DNA from: Desulfoscipio gibsoniae DSM 7213
GTDB taxonomy: Bacteria > Bacillota > Desulfotomaculia > Desulfotomaculales > Desulfallaceae
Direction: 5' to 3'
DNA: 64,000 bases
Assembly: GCF_000233715.2 (NCBI RefSeq)
Contig: NC_021184.1
Coordinates: 3,372,001 to 3,436,000 of the forward strand
Shown here: positions 53,499 to 61,194 of the stretch, piece by piece
Layout: every line of letters begins with the position of its first letter
Position numbering within the stretch: the stretch's first letter is position 1
Notes under the pieces: generated by a model
Told to the model about the DNA's origin: nothing
Seen by the model: the letters and a program-made list of their open reading frames with translations, nothing else
The model's database searches: none
Made by a program: the position numbers and the translations under genes

Positions 53499-53870
53499 AT
53501 GAATGTTTTAGTGCCCGTAGATGGTTCAGACAATGCCATGCGAGCTGTTATTTACGCCGTCTTTCTGGCCAAAGAGAACCCTAACACCCAGGTTACCATC
53601 CTTAGCGCAATTCCACCGTTTACCGAAACACGTGCCGGCATGGCTCTGGAAAAAGCAAGACATGCTTTTGTCGATGCAGGATTAACAGTAGATGCAGCAC
53701 TAGTTGAAGGAGAGCCAGCCGATACCATCATTAAATATGCCCAAGAGCATAATATGGATAACATTATCATAGGTCACCGGGGCATGGGTGCATTAAAAAG
53801 CATGGTACTGGGAAGCGTAAGCCAGAAAGTTCTGAGCAAATCAAATAAACCGGTAACAATTATTAAATAA
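53499..53870 (+). CDS. Universal stress protein, UspA family
   Basis: This 123-residue single-domain Usp starts MNVLVPVDGSDNAMRAVIYAV and ends with the ATP-binding type signature GHRGMGALKSMVLGSVSQKVL (G-2x-G-9x-G-S). It probably binds ATP as a dimer. AAAGGGG precedes the ATG. It is divergent from the dnaK operon and has its own promoter. Confidence 0.92.
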   Translation: MNVLVPVDGSDNAMRAVIYAVFLAKENPNTQVTILSAIPPFTETRAGMALEKARHAFVDAGLTVDAALVEGEPADTIIKYAQEHNMDNIIIGHRGMGALKSMVLGSVSQKVLSKSNKPVTIIK

Positions 53871-53902
53871 TTATATAATTTACCTCCTAAGCAAATCTTA
53901 AC

Positions 53903-53931
53903 GCCCTGGCCCATTGCCAGCGGCTTTTTTT
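53903..53931 (+). terminator. Terminator of the universal stress gene
   Basis: CTGGC (53906-53910) pairs with GCCAG (53916-53920), with a further GCC/GGC pair outside, followed by seven T. Confidence 0.6.
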
Positions 53932-53940
53932 AACTTTCCC

Positions 53941-54480
53941 GCCGGGAAGTCCCCGTCCTGAGCCTTCCTTGCTCGCGAAGCGAGGGCGAAGGGCGGGGAT
54001 GAGAGGCGGGCCTTGTTTTTCCAGGAACCCTTGTCTTATTTTGGTTCTGTTGTTACAATATAGCCATGAAATACCAACTTGATAGAGGCTGTCATCCAGT
54101 ATATTCCCTTCGTTTCTATTACGTCTGCTGCGTCAAATACCGGCGCAAAGTTCTCACGCCGGAAATATCAGAGTATCTAAAGAAGGTAAACCAAGACATA
54201 GCCGGCAAGTTTGGTGTACAGATAATTGAGCAAGAAACTGATAGGGATCACATCCACATTATCTTTGCATCAAAACCGGAAGTTCAGCTTTCCAAGTTCA
54301 TCAACTCCTTAAAGTCCACTTCAGCCAGGCTGATATTCCGATCCCGAAAATAAAAAAGAGCTTTGGGGCGGCAACTTCTGGTCGCGTAAGGACCTACTAT
54401 GAACCAGGAAACTCCGTAACTTTGTTTTGCTCATGGAAGCCCCTTCCTGAGCGGAGCGAAGGGAGGGGTAGTTCACAGGA
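53941..54480 (+). mobile_element. Decayed IS200/IS605-type element
   Basis: A broken Y1-type transposase gene lies between two subterminal hairpin regions. The left one (about 53950-53998) carries CCCCGTCCTGAGC...GCGAAGGGCGGGG and the right one (about 54436-54470) CCCCTTCCTGAGCGGAGCGAAGGGAGGGG. IS200/IS605 elements have such hairpins and no terminal inverted repeats. The element is probably immobile because its transposase is frameshifted. Confidence 0.65.
54066..54397 (+). pseudogene. tnpA: IS200-type TnpA transposase, frameshifted
   Basis: The first 88 codons (to about 54330) show the TnpA family: a CVKYRRKVLTP strand, DRDHIHIIFASKPEVQLSKF with the HIH (HUH) metal motif, and FINSLKSTSARLIF. 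After this the frame changes twice: IPIPKIKKSFG appears in the next frame and GGNFWSRKD in another. The catalytic Tyr helix is lost. Intact members have about 130-150 residues. Confidence 0.8.
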
Positions 54481-54592
54481 GATAATATGGGGTATATTAT
54501 AATTAGAAAACCAACGCTAGGTGAGCACTGAGTATTGTATTTAAGGCATAATTGTGTAAAATGATTATAAAAATTAATCGGGAGTGTTGAAA

Positions 54593-54772
54593 ATGAATAT
54601 AAATGAAACGGTATTGAAAACTTTGGAAGATTCAAAGGAACCTCTAAAAGCAGGAGAAATAGCAGAGATTGCGGGTGTTGATAAAAAAGAAGTTGATAAG
54701 GCTATCAAGGCCTTAAAAAAAGAAGGTAAAATTGCCTCACCCAAAAGGTGCTATTATGACTTAAACAAATAG
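54593..54772 (+). CDS. Small winged-helix DNA-binding protein
   Basis: This 59-residue basic protein starts MNINETVLKTLEDSKEPLKA. It has a helix-turn-helix (GEIAEIAGVDKKEVDKAIKAL) and a short wing (KEGKIASPKRCYYDL). GGGAG lies 8 nt before the ATG. It looks like the N-terminal domain of a MarR/archaeal-type regulator. It stands alone, next to a decayed insertion element. Confidence 0.75.
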   Translation: MNINETVLKTLEDSKEPLKAGEIAEIAGVDKKEVDKAIKALKKEGKIASPKRCYYDLNK

Positions 54773-54958
54773 TCTATCATAACTCGCTCAGGACTCCCAC
54801 CTTTATAGGCGGAGATGCTTAACATTGCAAACTGGCCAAAACCATGCCCCGCGTAAATGCTGTAGATATAGGATATTAAATATGTTTTGTATTTAATGTG
54901 TACAAATACTTGAGTATGTAATAACAGATGTAAAATCAGATAACTTTAAATACTACCC
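54773..54958. other. Intergenic region with an IS-end-like fragment
   Basis: At 54781-54810 CTCGCTCAGGACTCCCACCT followed by a TATAGGCGG segment resembles the right ends of IS605/tnpB-type elements, from memory. No transposase is present. Nothing else is seen. Confidence 0.35.
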
Positions 54959-54982
54959 AAAGAGGGCCTGCCGGCCCTCTTT
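54959..54982. terminator. Bidirectional terminator
   Basis: AAAGAGGGCC (54959-54968) pairs perfectly with GGCCCTCTTT (54973-54982). It separates the HTH gene from the convergent flavoprotein gene. Confidence 0.8.
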
Positions 54983-55026
54983 GATGCGCTTGTTATTCTT
55001 TTTCCTAACGACTAATTTAAATCACT

Positions 55027-55614
55027 TTAAGGCTGTTCGTATAGTTTTCTACCGTATTCGGCAGCCTTGGCCAATGCAGTCCCGTGTTTCAAAATATCGC
55101 CTTTTTTATCTACCCCGTCAAAGCAGAGAGAAGCCATTAATTCAATTTCCAGCATCTTGAAAAAATAATTAGCTACCCGCTGCGCACCATCAAAAACCCC
55201 GGGTAAAGTGGTTCCCGCGCAACTGATAAAAATGCCCCTGCGGGGCTGCCTGTTGGCATCGGTGATCACTTTTTGTTTTAACAAATATTTAGTGGCCCAG
55301 AACTGCTGGGCCCGGTCAATAAGCATTTTAGCCTGGGCACAAATGCCCATTGAAAAAATGGGGGCTGCAATAATGAGCCGGTCGACGGTCAGTATTTTTT
55401 CATAAATAACTGCGGCGTCATCTTTAATGACGCAGCGGCCTGTTGTATTGCAACCGCCACAAGCCTGGCAGGGTTTATAATTAAACCCTGCCAGATATAA
55501 ATATTCAGTTTTGCAGCCTGCAGTTGCACAGGCATCCAGAGCATGTCTGGCTAGTATGGCGGTATTTCCATTTTTGCGAGGGCTGCAGGCCAGAGCCAGG
55601 CAACTAGTTTTCAT
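55027..55614 (-). CDS. Iron-sulfur flavoprotein-type NADPH-dependent FMN reductase
   Basis: This 195-residue flavodoxin-like protein starts SCLALACSPRKNGNTAIL (FMN phosphate loop S-P-R-x-x-G-N-T) and has a compact cluster motif, CQACGGCNTTGRC, as in iron-sulfur flavoproteins of methanogens and clostridia. APIFSMGICAQAKMLIDR is the conserved flavin segment. It would pass electrons in oxygen/NO stress defence, consistent with its place as last gene of the fprA-dfx-rd-rbr-hrb unit. Confidence 0.85.
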   Translation of the reverse strand: MKTSCLALACSPRKNGNTAILARHALDACATAGCKTEYLYLAGFNYKPCQACGGCNTTGRCVIKDDAAVIYEKILTVDRLIIAAPIFSMGICAQAKMLIDRAQQFWATKYLLKQKVITDANRQPRRGIFISCAGTTLPGVFDGAQRVANYFFKMLEIELMASLCFDGVDKKGDILKHGTALAKAAEYGRKLYEQP

Positions 55615-55620
55615 GCTAAC

Positions 55621-56307
55621 CTAGTTCTCCGGTGAGAATTCATCCTTACCGACGCCGCACACGGGGCAGACCCAGTCCTCCGGAAGTTTGTCAAATGGAG
55701 TTCCCGGGGCAATGCCATTTTCCGGATCACCTTGAGCCGGGTCGTAAACATATCCGCAAACATCGCATACGTAATTATTCATTTTTTCCTTCCCTTCTGC
55801 CTGTTTTGGGACATAAGCAGGGGTGCTCCGGGGTACAGAACCTCTTTTTACCTGGTGGTAATAGGCGTAAGTCATGGGAATACCTTCTATAAGTACCTCG
55901 GCGTTGGTTATCCGGCCGATGAAGATATGATGCGTTCCTACATCTACTTCGTTTATAACTTCGGCCTCCAGGTAAGCCAGCACATGATCCAAAATGCATG
56001 GCACTCCACTGGTACCTGTTTTATATTTAATATCTTTGAACTTATCAACATCTCTTCCTGATTTAAAACCAAATTGTCCTACCAATGACAGAGGGGCTTC
56101 CTGGGCCAATATAGAAATTCCGAAAACTTTGCTTTCTCTGATAAATTCGTTGGTTAAGTTTTGTTTATTAATGCTCACCGCCACGGTAGCCGGTTCGCTG
56201 GAAATTTGAAAAACAGTATTAGCTATTTGCCCGTTAATTTGGTCCCCTTTTTTGCTAGTGATGATATATAGACCGTAACTGATCTTATGCAGAGCTTTTA
56301 AATCCAA
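55621..56307 (-). CDS. hrb: Flavin reductase-rubredoxin fusion (high-molecular-weight rubredoxin)
   Basis: This 228-residue protein joins an N-terminal FMN-binding flavin reductase domain (residues 1-150, with [21 protein letters not shown]) to a C-terminal rubredoxin ([16 protein letters not shown] and [13 protein letters not shown], about residues 178-222), two CxxC iron ligands. It matches Hrb of Moorella, which gives electrons from NAD(P)H to the flavodiiron protein FprA. fprA is in the same gene set. The start is TTG with AAGGAGG upstream. Confidence 0.9.
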   Translation of the reverse strand: MDLKALHKISYGLYIITSKKGDQINGQIANTVFQISSEPATVAVSINKQNLTNEFIRESKVFGISILAQEAPLSLVGQFGFKSGRDVDKFKDIKYKTGTSGVPCILDHVLAYLEAEVINEVDVGTHHIFIGRITNAEVLIEGIPMTYAYYHQVKRGSVPRSTPAYVPKQAEGKEKMNNYVCDVCGYVYDPAQGDPENGIAPGTPFDKLPEDWVCPVCGVGKDEFSPEN

Positions 56308-56400
56308 TATATTACACCTCCTTAAAAAGCAGATCTTACATGCGTTACTAAAAAATTATTACCGGTTTATGGTTTTTTATACCAGGCCGTGGGTTTATGA

Positions 56401-56973
56401 TTAATAATTGGGGCACCACAGCTCATAATAACTTTTAGGGTGGGCGCAGGCCGGGCAATTTTCAGGAGCTTCCGTACCCTCATGCAGATACCCGCAATTG
56501 CGGCATTTCCAGGTTACTTTTTCCGACCGCTTAAATACCTTGTTTTGCTGAATATTTTCTAAAAGAGCTTGGAAGCGTTTTTCATGACCTGCTTCTGCTA
56601 CCGCAATGGCTCTGAATACAGCGGCAATTTCCCCGAAGCCTTCTTCTTCCGCAATTTTGGCAAACTCAGGATACATTTCGGTATGCTCGTGATTCTCCCC
56701 GGCTGCGGAGGCCTGCAAATTTTCTATTGTGGTGCCGATTTTCCCTGCGGGAAAGCAAGCGCTAATTTCAAGATCCCCGCCTTGTAAAAACTTAAACAGC
56801 CTTTTGGCGTGCTCTTTTTCATGATCTGCAGTCTCTACGTATATAGCCGCGATTTGTTCGTAACCCTCTTTTTTAGCTACGCTAGCAAAATAGTTATAGC
56901 GGTTTCTAGCCTGGGATTCCCCCGCAAAAGCGGTGAGGAGGTTTTTTTCAGTACGTGTTCCTTTAATTTGCAA
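56401..56973 (-). CDS. rbr: Rubrerythrin
   Basis: This 190-residue protein reduces hydrogen peroxide in anaerobes. It has an N-terminal ferritin-like diiron bundle ([25 protein letters not shown] with ligand Glu, [14 protein letters not shown], and [15 protein letters not shown]) and a C-terminal rubredoxin-like iron site (WKCRNCGY and CPACAHPK). The TTG at 56973 follows GGAG; the longer frame lacks a ribosome site. It is in the oxygen-stress block. Confidence 0.93.
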   Translation of the reverse strand: MQIKGTRTEKNLLTAFAGESQARNRYNYFASVAKKEGYEQIAAIYVETADHEKEHAKRLFKFLQGGDLEISACFPAGKIGTTIENLQASAAGENHEHTEMYPEFAKIAEEEGFGEIAAVFRAIAVAEAGHEKRFQALLENIQQNKVFKRSEKVTWKCRNCGYLHEGTEAPENCPACAHPKSYYELWCPNY

Positions 56974-57029
56974 AATAATCACTCCGTTTTTAATATTATA
57001 TTTAACCATTGGACCTGCAAGCTGACTAT

Positions 57030-57221
57030 TTAACGCCTGGGGTTATTTCTCATAGCTTGGTGGGCTTGATATTCAATAACAAAACGATCTTTTTCCGCCA
57101 GGCATTCCGGACATACCCAGTCATCGGAGAGTTCTTCGAAGGAAGTGCCGGGAGCCACTTCATCGGTGCCTTTGGATGGGTCATAAACATAACCACACAG
57201 TTCGCATACCCACTTGTCCAT
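57030..57221 (-). CDS. Rubredoxin
   Basis: This 63-residue protein has the two rubredoxin knuckles [12 protein letters not shown] and [13 protein letters not shown], separated as usual by the [14 protein letters not shown] stretch. The C-terminal extra ([14 protein letters not shown]) is basic. It transfers single electrons, here probably between NAD(P)H reductases and rubrerythrin, desulfoferrodoxin or FprA. The ATG at 57221 follows AGGGGA. Confidence 0.93.
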   Translation of the reverse strand: MDKWVCELCGYVYDPSKGTDEVAPGTSFEELSDDWVCPECLAEKDRFVIEYQAHQAMRNNPRR

Positions 57222-57261
57222 ATTAACTAATCCCCTTTTCACACCGATATTTGTTTATTAA

Positions 57262-57636
57262 TTAAGCCTTCCAGTTGCCGTGCAGGTTACAGTAGGCCCG
57301 GGCTGTAATGTTGTCGGCGCTGATATTGAATACCGCCTCGGGCTTGTCTCCGGGTTTTAAAAACTGCCTGTATGTTTGGTCTTCCGTAATTACTTCTATC
57401 CATTCAATATAATGTTTTTCTTCCATAGGATGGGCTACGCTCCCCACCTTGATCGTTACTTTGCCATCAGCTTTTTCCACCACGGGCACGTGTTTTTCCC
57501 TGGCGGCGTCCACAGTGTTTTCCGCCAGCAAGACCATTGGTTTGTTACAGCAGACCAGCTGTCCTTTGCCTGCATGCAAAACTTCCACAATATTACCACA
57601 AACTTCACACTTATAAATTTGTCTTACTTCGGCCAT
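57262..57636 (-). CDS. dfx: Desulfoferrodoxin (two-iron superoxide reductase)
   Basis: This 124-residue protein reduces superoxide to hydrogen peroxide without making oxygen. The N-terminal Dx-type iron centre has CEVCGN and LVCCNKPM. The SOR centre follows: [21 protein letters not shown] (His ligands) and the C-terminal CNLHGNW (Cys and His ligands). All iron ligands are present. AGGAGG precedes the ATG. It lies between fprA and rubredoxin on the same strand. Confidence 0.95.
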   Translation of the reverse strand: MAEVRQIYKCEVCGNIVEVLHAGKGQLVCCNKPMVLLAENTVDAAREKHVPVVEKADGKVTIKVGSVAHPMEEKHYIEWIEVITEDQTYRQFLKPGDKPEAVFNISADNITARAYCNLHGNWKA

Positions 57637-57766
57637 TAAAAAAACCTCCTTTTATTTTAACTATTAATTAAGTCTTAGATTAATTTTTACTAAATGGAAT
57701 CCCTATTTTTACTGGTAGATCTTTTCAACAGGTGGCAATTATTTAGCTGTAAGGTTATTAAAAGAA

Positions 57767-58954
57767 TTATTCTATATTCGTAATTAATTCGCCCAGCTTT
57801 CTACCCGCATCTTTGACTGATTCCAGTTCTTGATCGTCGGGTAGGTATTTTATATTAATGGTGTCAAGGGGCATTTCCATGCCCATTTCCTGCATAGCCG
57901 CTGCTACTTCCCGGGCGCCTTGCCCCCCCCATCCGTAAGAACCAAAGGCAAAACCTAGTCGTTTTTGGGGCCGTAATCCTTTGATGTAGGTGAGAAATGC
58001 GCTGACTGTGGGCAGCATGCCGTTGTTTAAAGTGGGCGAGCCGATTAATATGGCCTTGGATACTAGTAAATCAGTCATGATTTCAGATATATGACTGGTT
58101 TGTAAAAATCTTACCGTAACCGGCACGCCCGCTTCCTCCAGTCCGGACCGCAGAGCTATGGCAATCTTTTTGGTGGAATCCCACATGGTGTCATAAACAA
58201 TCAGTGCCTGTGGCTTAGTTTCATTACTGGCCCAGCGGCGATATACAGGCAATATTTTGTCTATATAAGAACGCCAGATGATTCCGTGGCTGGGGGCGAT
58301 AGTGTCGATTTCCAGTTGGCCAACCACATCAAGAGCTTTTAGCACATTATCGCCATATGGAAGTACAATGTTGGCGTAATATGTAGACGCTTCTTCATGT
58401 ACAATGTCCCAGCCTATCTCATCATCAAAACGTTCAGCGCTGGCGATATGCTGGCCAAAGGCATCGTTGGGCAGCAATAATTTTTCCTCCGGGATATACG
58501 TAACCATAGAATCAGGCCAATGCACCATAGGCACATGAACAAATTTTAATGTGCGGGCACCGATGTTTAATTCCTCGCCTGACTTGACAACCATAAAGCT
58601 CCAGTTGTCACGTTTGTAATACCGCTGTAGCCCTTTTTTGCCTTGAGGTGAGGTCACTAACCTGGCGTTTGGGGCAACCTCCATTATCCGGGGTAGTCCG
58701 CCGGAGTGGTCCAACTCCACGTGATTGGAAATCACGTAGTCAATGCGGGCAGGGTCAATAATTTCTTTAATCCTGTCCAGCATTTCATCAAATAGATAGT
58801 GTTTAACGGTATCTACCAGTGTAATTTTATCGTCTATGATCAGGTAGGCATTGTAGGTAGTGCCCCGGGGGGTTACATAGCCGTGAAAATAGCGTAGATT
58901 CCAGTCAATTCCTCCTACCCAGTAAATACCAGGCTTTATTTGTAATGGACTCAA
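57767..58954 (-). CDS. fprA: Flavodiiron protein FprA (A-type)
   Basis: This 395-residue enzyme reduces O2 to water and/or NO to N2O. The beta-lactamase-like diiron domain carries HVELDHSGGLP (H-x-E-x-D-H), HWPDSMVTY and PSHGIIWRS ligands, and the C-terminal flavodoxin domain starts ALIVYDTMWDSTKKIAIAL with GSPTLNNGMLPTV. The TTG at 58954 has AAGGAGG 11 nt upstream, and the mature start matches family members (SPLQIKPGIYW). The gene leads a block with dfx, rubredoxin, rbr, hrb and an iron-sulfur flavoprotein. A strong promoter and PerR-like dyad lie upstream. Confidence 0.94.
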   Translation of the reverse strand: MSPLQIKPGIYWVGGIDWNLRYFHGYVTPRGTTYNAYLIIDDKITLVDTVKHYLFDEMLDRIKEIIDPARIDYVISNHVELDHSGGLPRIMEVAPNARLVTSPQGKKGLQRYYKRDNWSFMVVKSGEELNIGARTLKFVHVPMVHWPDSMVTYIPEEKLLLPNDAFGQHIASAERFDDEIGWDIVHEEASTYYANIVLPYGDNVLKALDVVGQLEIDTIAPSHGIIWRSYIDKILPVYRRWASNETKPQALIVYDTMWDSTKKIAIALRSGLEEAGVPVTVRFLQTSHISEIMTDLLVSKAILIGSPTLNNGMLPTVSAFLTYIKGLRPQKRLGFAFGSYGWGGQGAREVAAAMQEMGMEMPLDTINIKYLPDDQELESVKDAGRKLGELITNIE

Positions 58955-58991
58955 AAAGCATCTAACCTCCTTTTTTAGAGTGCTTAAATCA

Positions 58992-59024
58992 CTTACTAAT
59001 TTATACGTATTATAAATTAGTAAG
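58992..59024 (-). promoter_or_regulatory. Perfect 14-bp dyad, PerR-like operator of fprA
   Basis: CTTACTAATTTATA (58992-59005) and TATAAATTAGTAAG (59011-59024) are perfect inverted arms on a 5-nt spacer. The centre, read on the minus strand as TTATAATACGTATAA (59015-59001), fits the PerR box TTATAATNATTATAA in all but two positions. It overlaps the -10, so it should repress. Confidence 0.65.
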
Positions 59025-59038
59025 CTGTATCTTGTCAA
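59009..59038 (-). promoter_or_regulatory. Promoter of fprA
   Basis: TTGACA (59038-59033) and TATAAT (59014-59009) with an 18-nt spacer, both matching consensus perfectly, about 55 nt upstream of the start codon. Confidence 0.8.
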
Positions 59039-59308
59039 TCCTATTTTAAATAAATTTACTTAAAAAATTGTTATTATTAGCATGTTCCAGCTATCTTGTC
59101 CTTAGCCCTACCAAGGTGAAGAACATGATTTTCTCGTAAAAAACATCCGTAAAGACGGTTTTCATTCCGTGCTCTCAATATAAACTACATCAATTACATA
59201 CTGTTTAAGTATTTATTAAAATTTGATTTGGTATAGGCACATCGTATATATAATAGTTATGCTATAATACTTTGTGGTTAAGTAACCCTTTGGAGGTAGA
59301 AAGCACGG
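59039..59308. other. Intergenic region
   Basis: No gene is supported. A plus-strand TATAAT stands near 59262 with no plus-strand gene after it. The region ends in the GGGACGGTTCC-type repeat. Confidence 0.4.
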
Positions 59309-59338
59309 AGGAAGAAAGGGAACCGTCCCTATGCTTCC
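59309..59338. repeat. Repeat with GGGACGGTTCC core, copy 2
   Basis: On the minus strand GGAAGCATAGGGACGGTTCC, then CTTTCTTCC. Its first bases encode the last residues (EEA) and stop of the ABC transporter gene. Compare 35913-35941. Confidence 0.65.
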
Positions 59339-61194
59339 TCTGCAAACTGGCTGTAATAGAGGTCGGCATAGAAGCCGTCCCGTGCCAGCAGCTCTTCATG
59401 GCGACCTTTCTCTACCACACGGCCTTTATCCATTACCAGAATTAAATCTGCATCCCGGATGGTGGAAAGGCGGTGGGCGATCACGAAACTGGTCCTTCCC
59501 CGCCGTAGTTCATTCATAGCCTTCTGAATTTTTATTTCGGTTCTGGTGTCAACGCTGCTGGTGGCTTCATCAAGAATCAGGATGGCCGGATCGGCCAGAA
59601 TGGCCCGGGCTATGCTTAAAAGCTGCTTTTGCCCTTGGGATATATTGGATGCCTCTTCGTTTAACAGCGTGTCGTAACCATCGGGCAGCGTCCGAATAAA
59701 GTGGTCGGCCCCGGCGGCCCTGGCGGCCTGGATCACTTCTGCTTCGGTAACCCCTTCACGACCGTAGGCTATATTATCCCTGATAGTACCGTTAAACAGC
59801 CAGGTATCCTGCAGCACCATGCCGAACAGGCTGCGCAAATTGCCGCGCTTGAGCCGCGCAATATTGATACCGTCAATGGTTATTTGCCCGTCGTCCAATT
59901 CATAGAAACGCATCAGCAGATTGACCAGGGTGGTTTTACCCGCACCTGTAGGTCCCACTATGGCAACGGTCTGACCTGACCGCACGTCAATATCCAAGTT
60001 TTCTATTAATGGAACATCTTGTTGATAGCTAAAACTGACACCGCTAAACTTAACCTCGCCCTTGGGGGAGATGATGACCCCGGCATCGTGGGGTTCCGGC
60101 ACTTGTTCCGGTTCATCCAGCAATTCAAATACTCGCTCGGCAGAGGCAATGGTAGATTGGATGATATTGGCCATATTAGCCGCCTGGGTTATGGGGTGAG
60201 AAAACTGCCTGGCATATTGGATGAATGCCTGCACATCCCCAATTTTTATGGCCTGCCTGGTCACCAGTACCCCGCCCACCACGCATACCATGACATACCC
60301 AATGTTGTTAATGAAATTCATCAGCGGCATAATAATCCCTGATATAAACAGCGCCCGCCAGCCTGAGTGGTATAGCTTTGCGTTAATTTCCTCAAACCGG
60401 GCGATGGACTTATCCTCGTAACCAAATGCTTTTACTACTAAATGGCCGGTATACATTTCCTCCACGTGACCGTTTAACTCACCCAAAGCCTTCTGCTGTC
60501 CCACAAAAAACTTTTGCGAGCGAGAGGCAATAGCCCTGGTGACGATAAAACTAAGGGGCAAAATCAGCACCAGCAGAAAAGTCATCAGCGGGCTAATGGT
60601 CAGCATCATCACAATCACGCCCACCAGTGTAACCAAGGAGGTAACTAACTGGATAATACTCTGCTGCAAAGTACTGCTGATATTATCTATATCATTGACC
60701 ACCCGGCTCAGAATTTCCCCGTGGGTGTGTGCGTCATAAAACCTAAGGGGTAACCTGGCAAGTTTATGGTTAACTTCTTTGCGCAGGTCATAAACGGTCA
60801 GCTGGGCAACTGAGGACATTATATAATTCTGGAGATAGCTGAACAACGCACTGAAGATGTACAATCCGCCCAAGACCAATAAAATATGCAGTATATATTT
60901 AAAATCAATTCCAGCCCCCGGCACACCTTGGATTAGGCTCATCACATCATCGAATAACCTGGTAATGGCCGCACCTATAAGCTTGGGGCTCACAATATTG
61001 AATAAAGTACCCAGCACAGCCGTGCCAAATACGGCCAGCAGTTGATACCTGCGAGGCTTTAAATAACCCAGCAGCCTGATCAAAGTTCCCTTGAAGTCCT
61101 TTGCTTTCTCTACCGGCCTTACCATGGGTGGCCCGGTTCCGGGACCCCCGCCGTGCTTACCGTTAAACCTGCGCCCGACACGACCTCCGTTCAT
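59329..61194 (-). CDS. ABC exporter half-transporter (canonical Walker B)
   Basis: This 621-residue protein fuses six membrane helices with an ATPase domain: Walker A VGPTGAGKTT, signature NISQGQKQLLS (degenerate SQGQ rather than SGGQ), Walker B AILILDEATSSVD with the catalytic Glu. It starts with a Gly/Arg-rich stretch. Its ATG overlaps the partner stop by 4 nt (ATGA). With the upstream partner it should form a heterodimeric multidrug- or lipid-type exporter. The last codons lie in a dispersed repeat. Confidence 0.93.
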   Translation of the reverse strand: MNGGRVGRRFNGKHGGGPGTGPPMVRPVEKAKDFKGTLIRLLGYLKPRRYQLLAVFGTAVLGTLFNIVSPKLIGAAITRLFDDVMSLIQGVPGAGIDFKYILHILLVLGGLYIFSALFSYLQNYIMSSVAQLTVYDLRKEVNHKLARLPLRFYDAHTHGEILSRVVNDIDNISSTLQQSIIQLVTSLVTLVGVIVMMLTISPLMTFLLVLILPLSFIVTRAIASRSQKFFVGQQKALGELNGHVEEMYTGHLVVKAFGYEDKSIARFEEINAKLYHSGWRALFISGIIMPLMNFINNIGYVMVCVVGGVLVTRQAIKIGDVQAFIQYARQFSHPITQAANMANIIQSTIASAERVFELLDEPEQVPEPHDAGVIISPKGEVKFSGVSFSYQQDVPLIENLDIDVRSGQTVAIVGPTGAGKTTLVNLLMRFYELDDGQITIDGINIARLKRGNLRSLFGMVLQDTWLFNGTIRDNIAYGREGVTEAEVIQAARAAGADHFIRTLPDGYDTLLNEEASNISQGQKQLLSIARAILADPAILILDEATSSVDTRTEIKIQKAMNELRRGRTSFVIAHRLSTIRDADLILVMDKGRVVEKGRHEELLARDGFYADLYYSQFAEEA

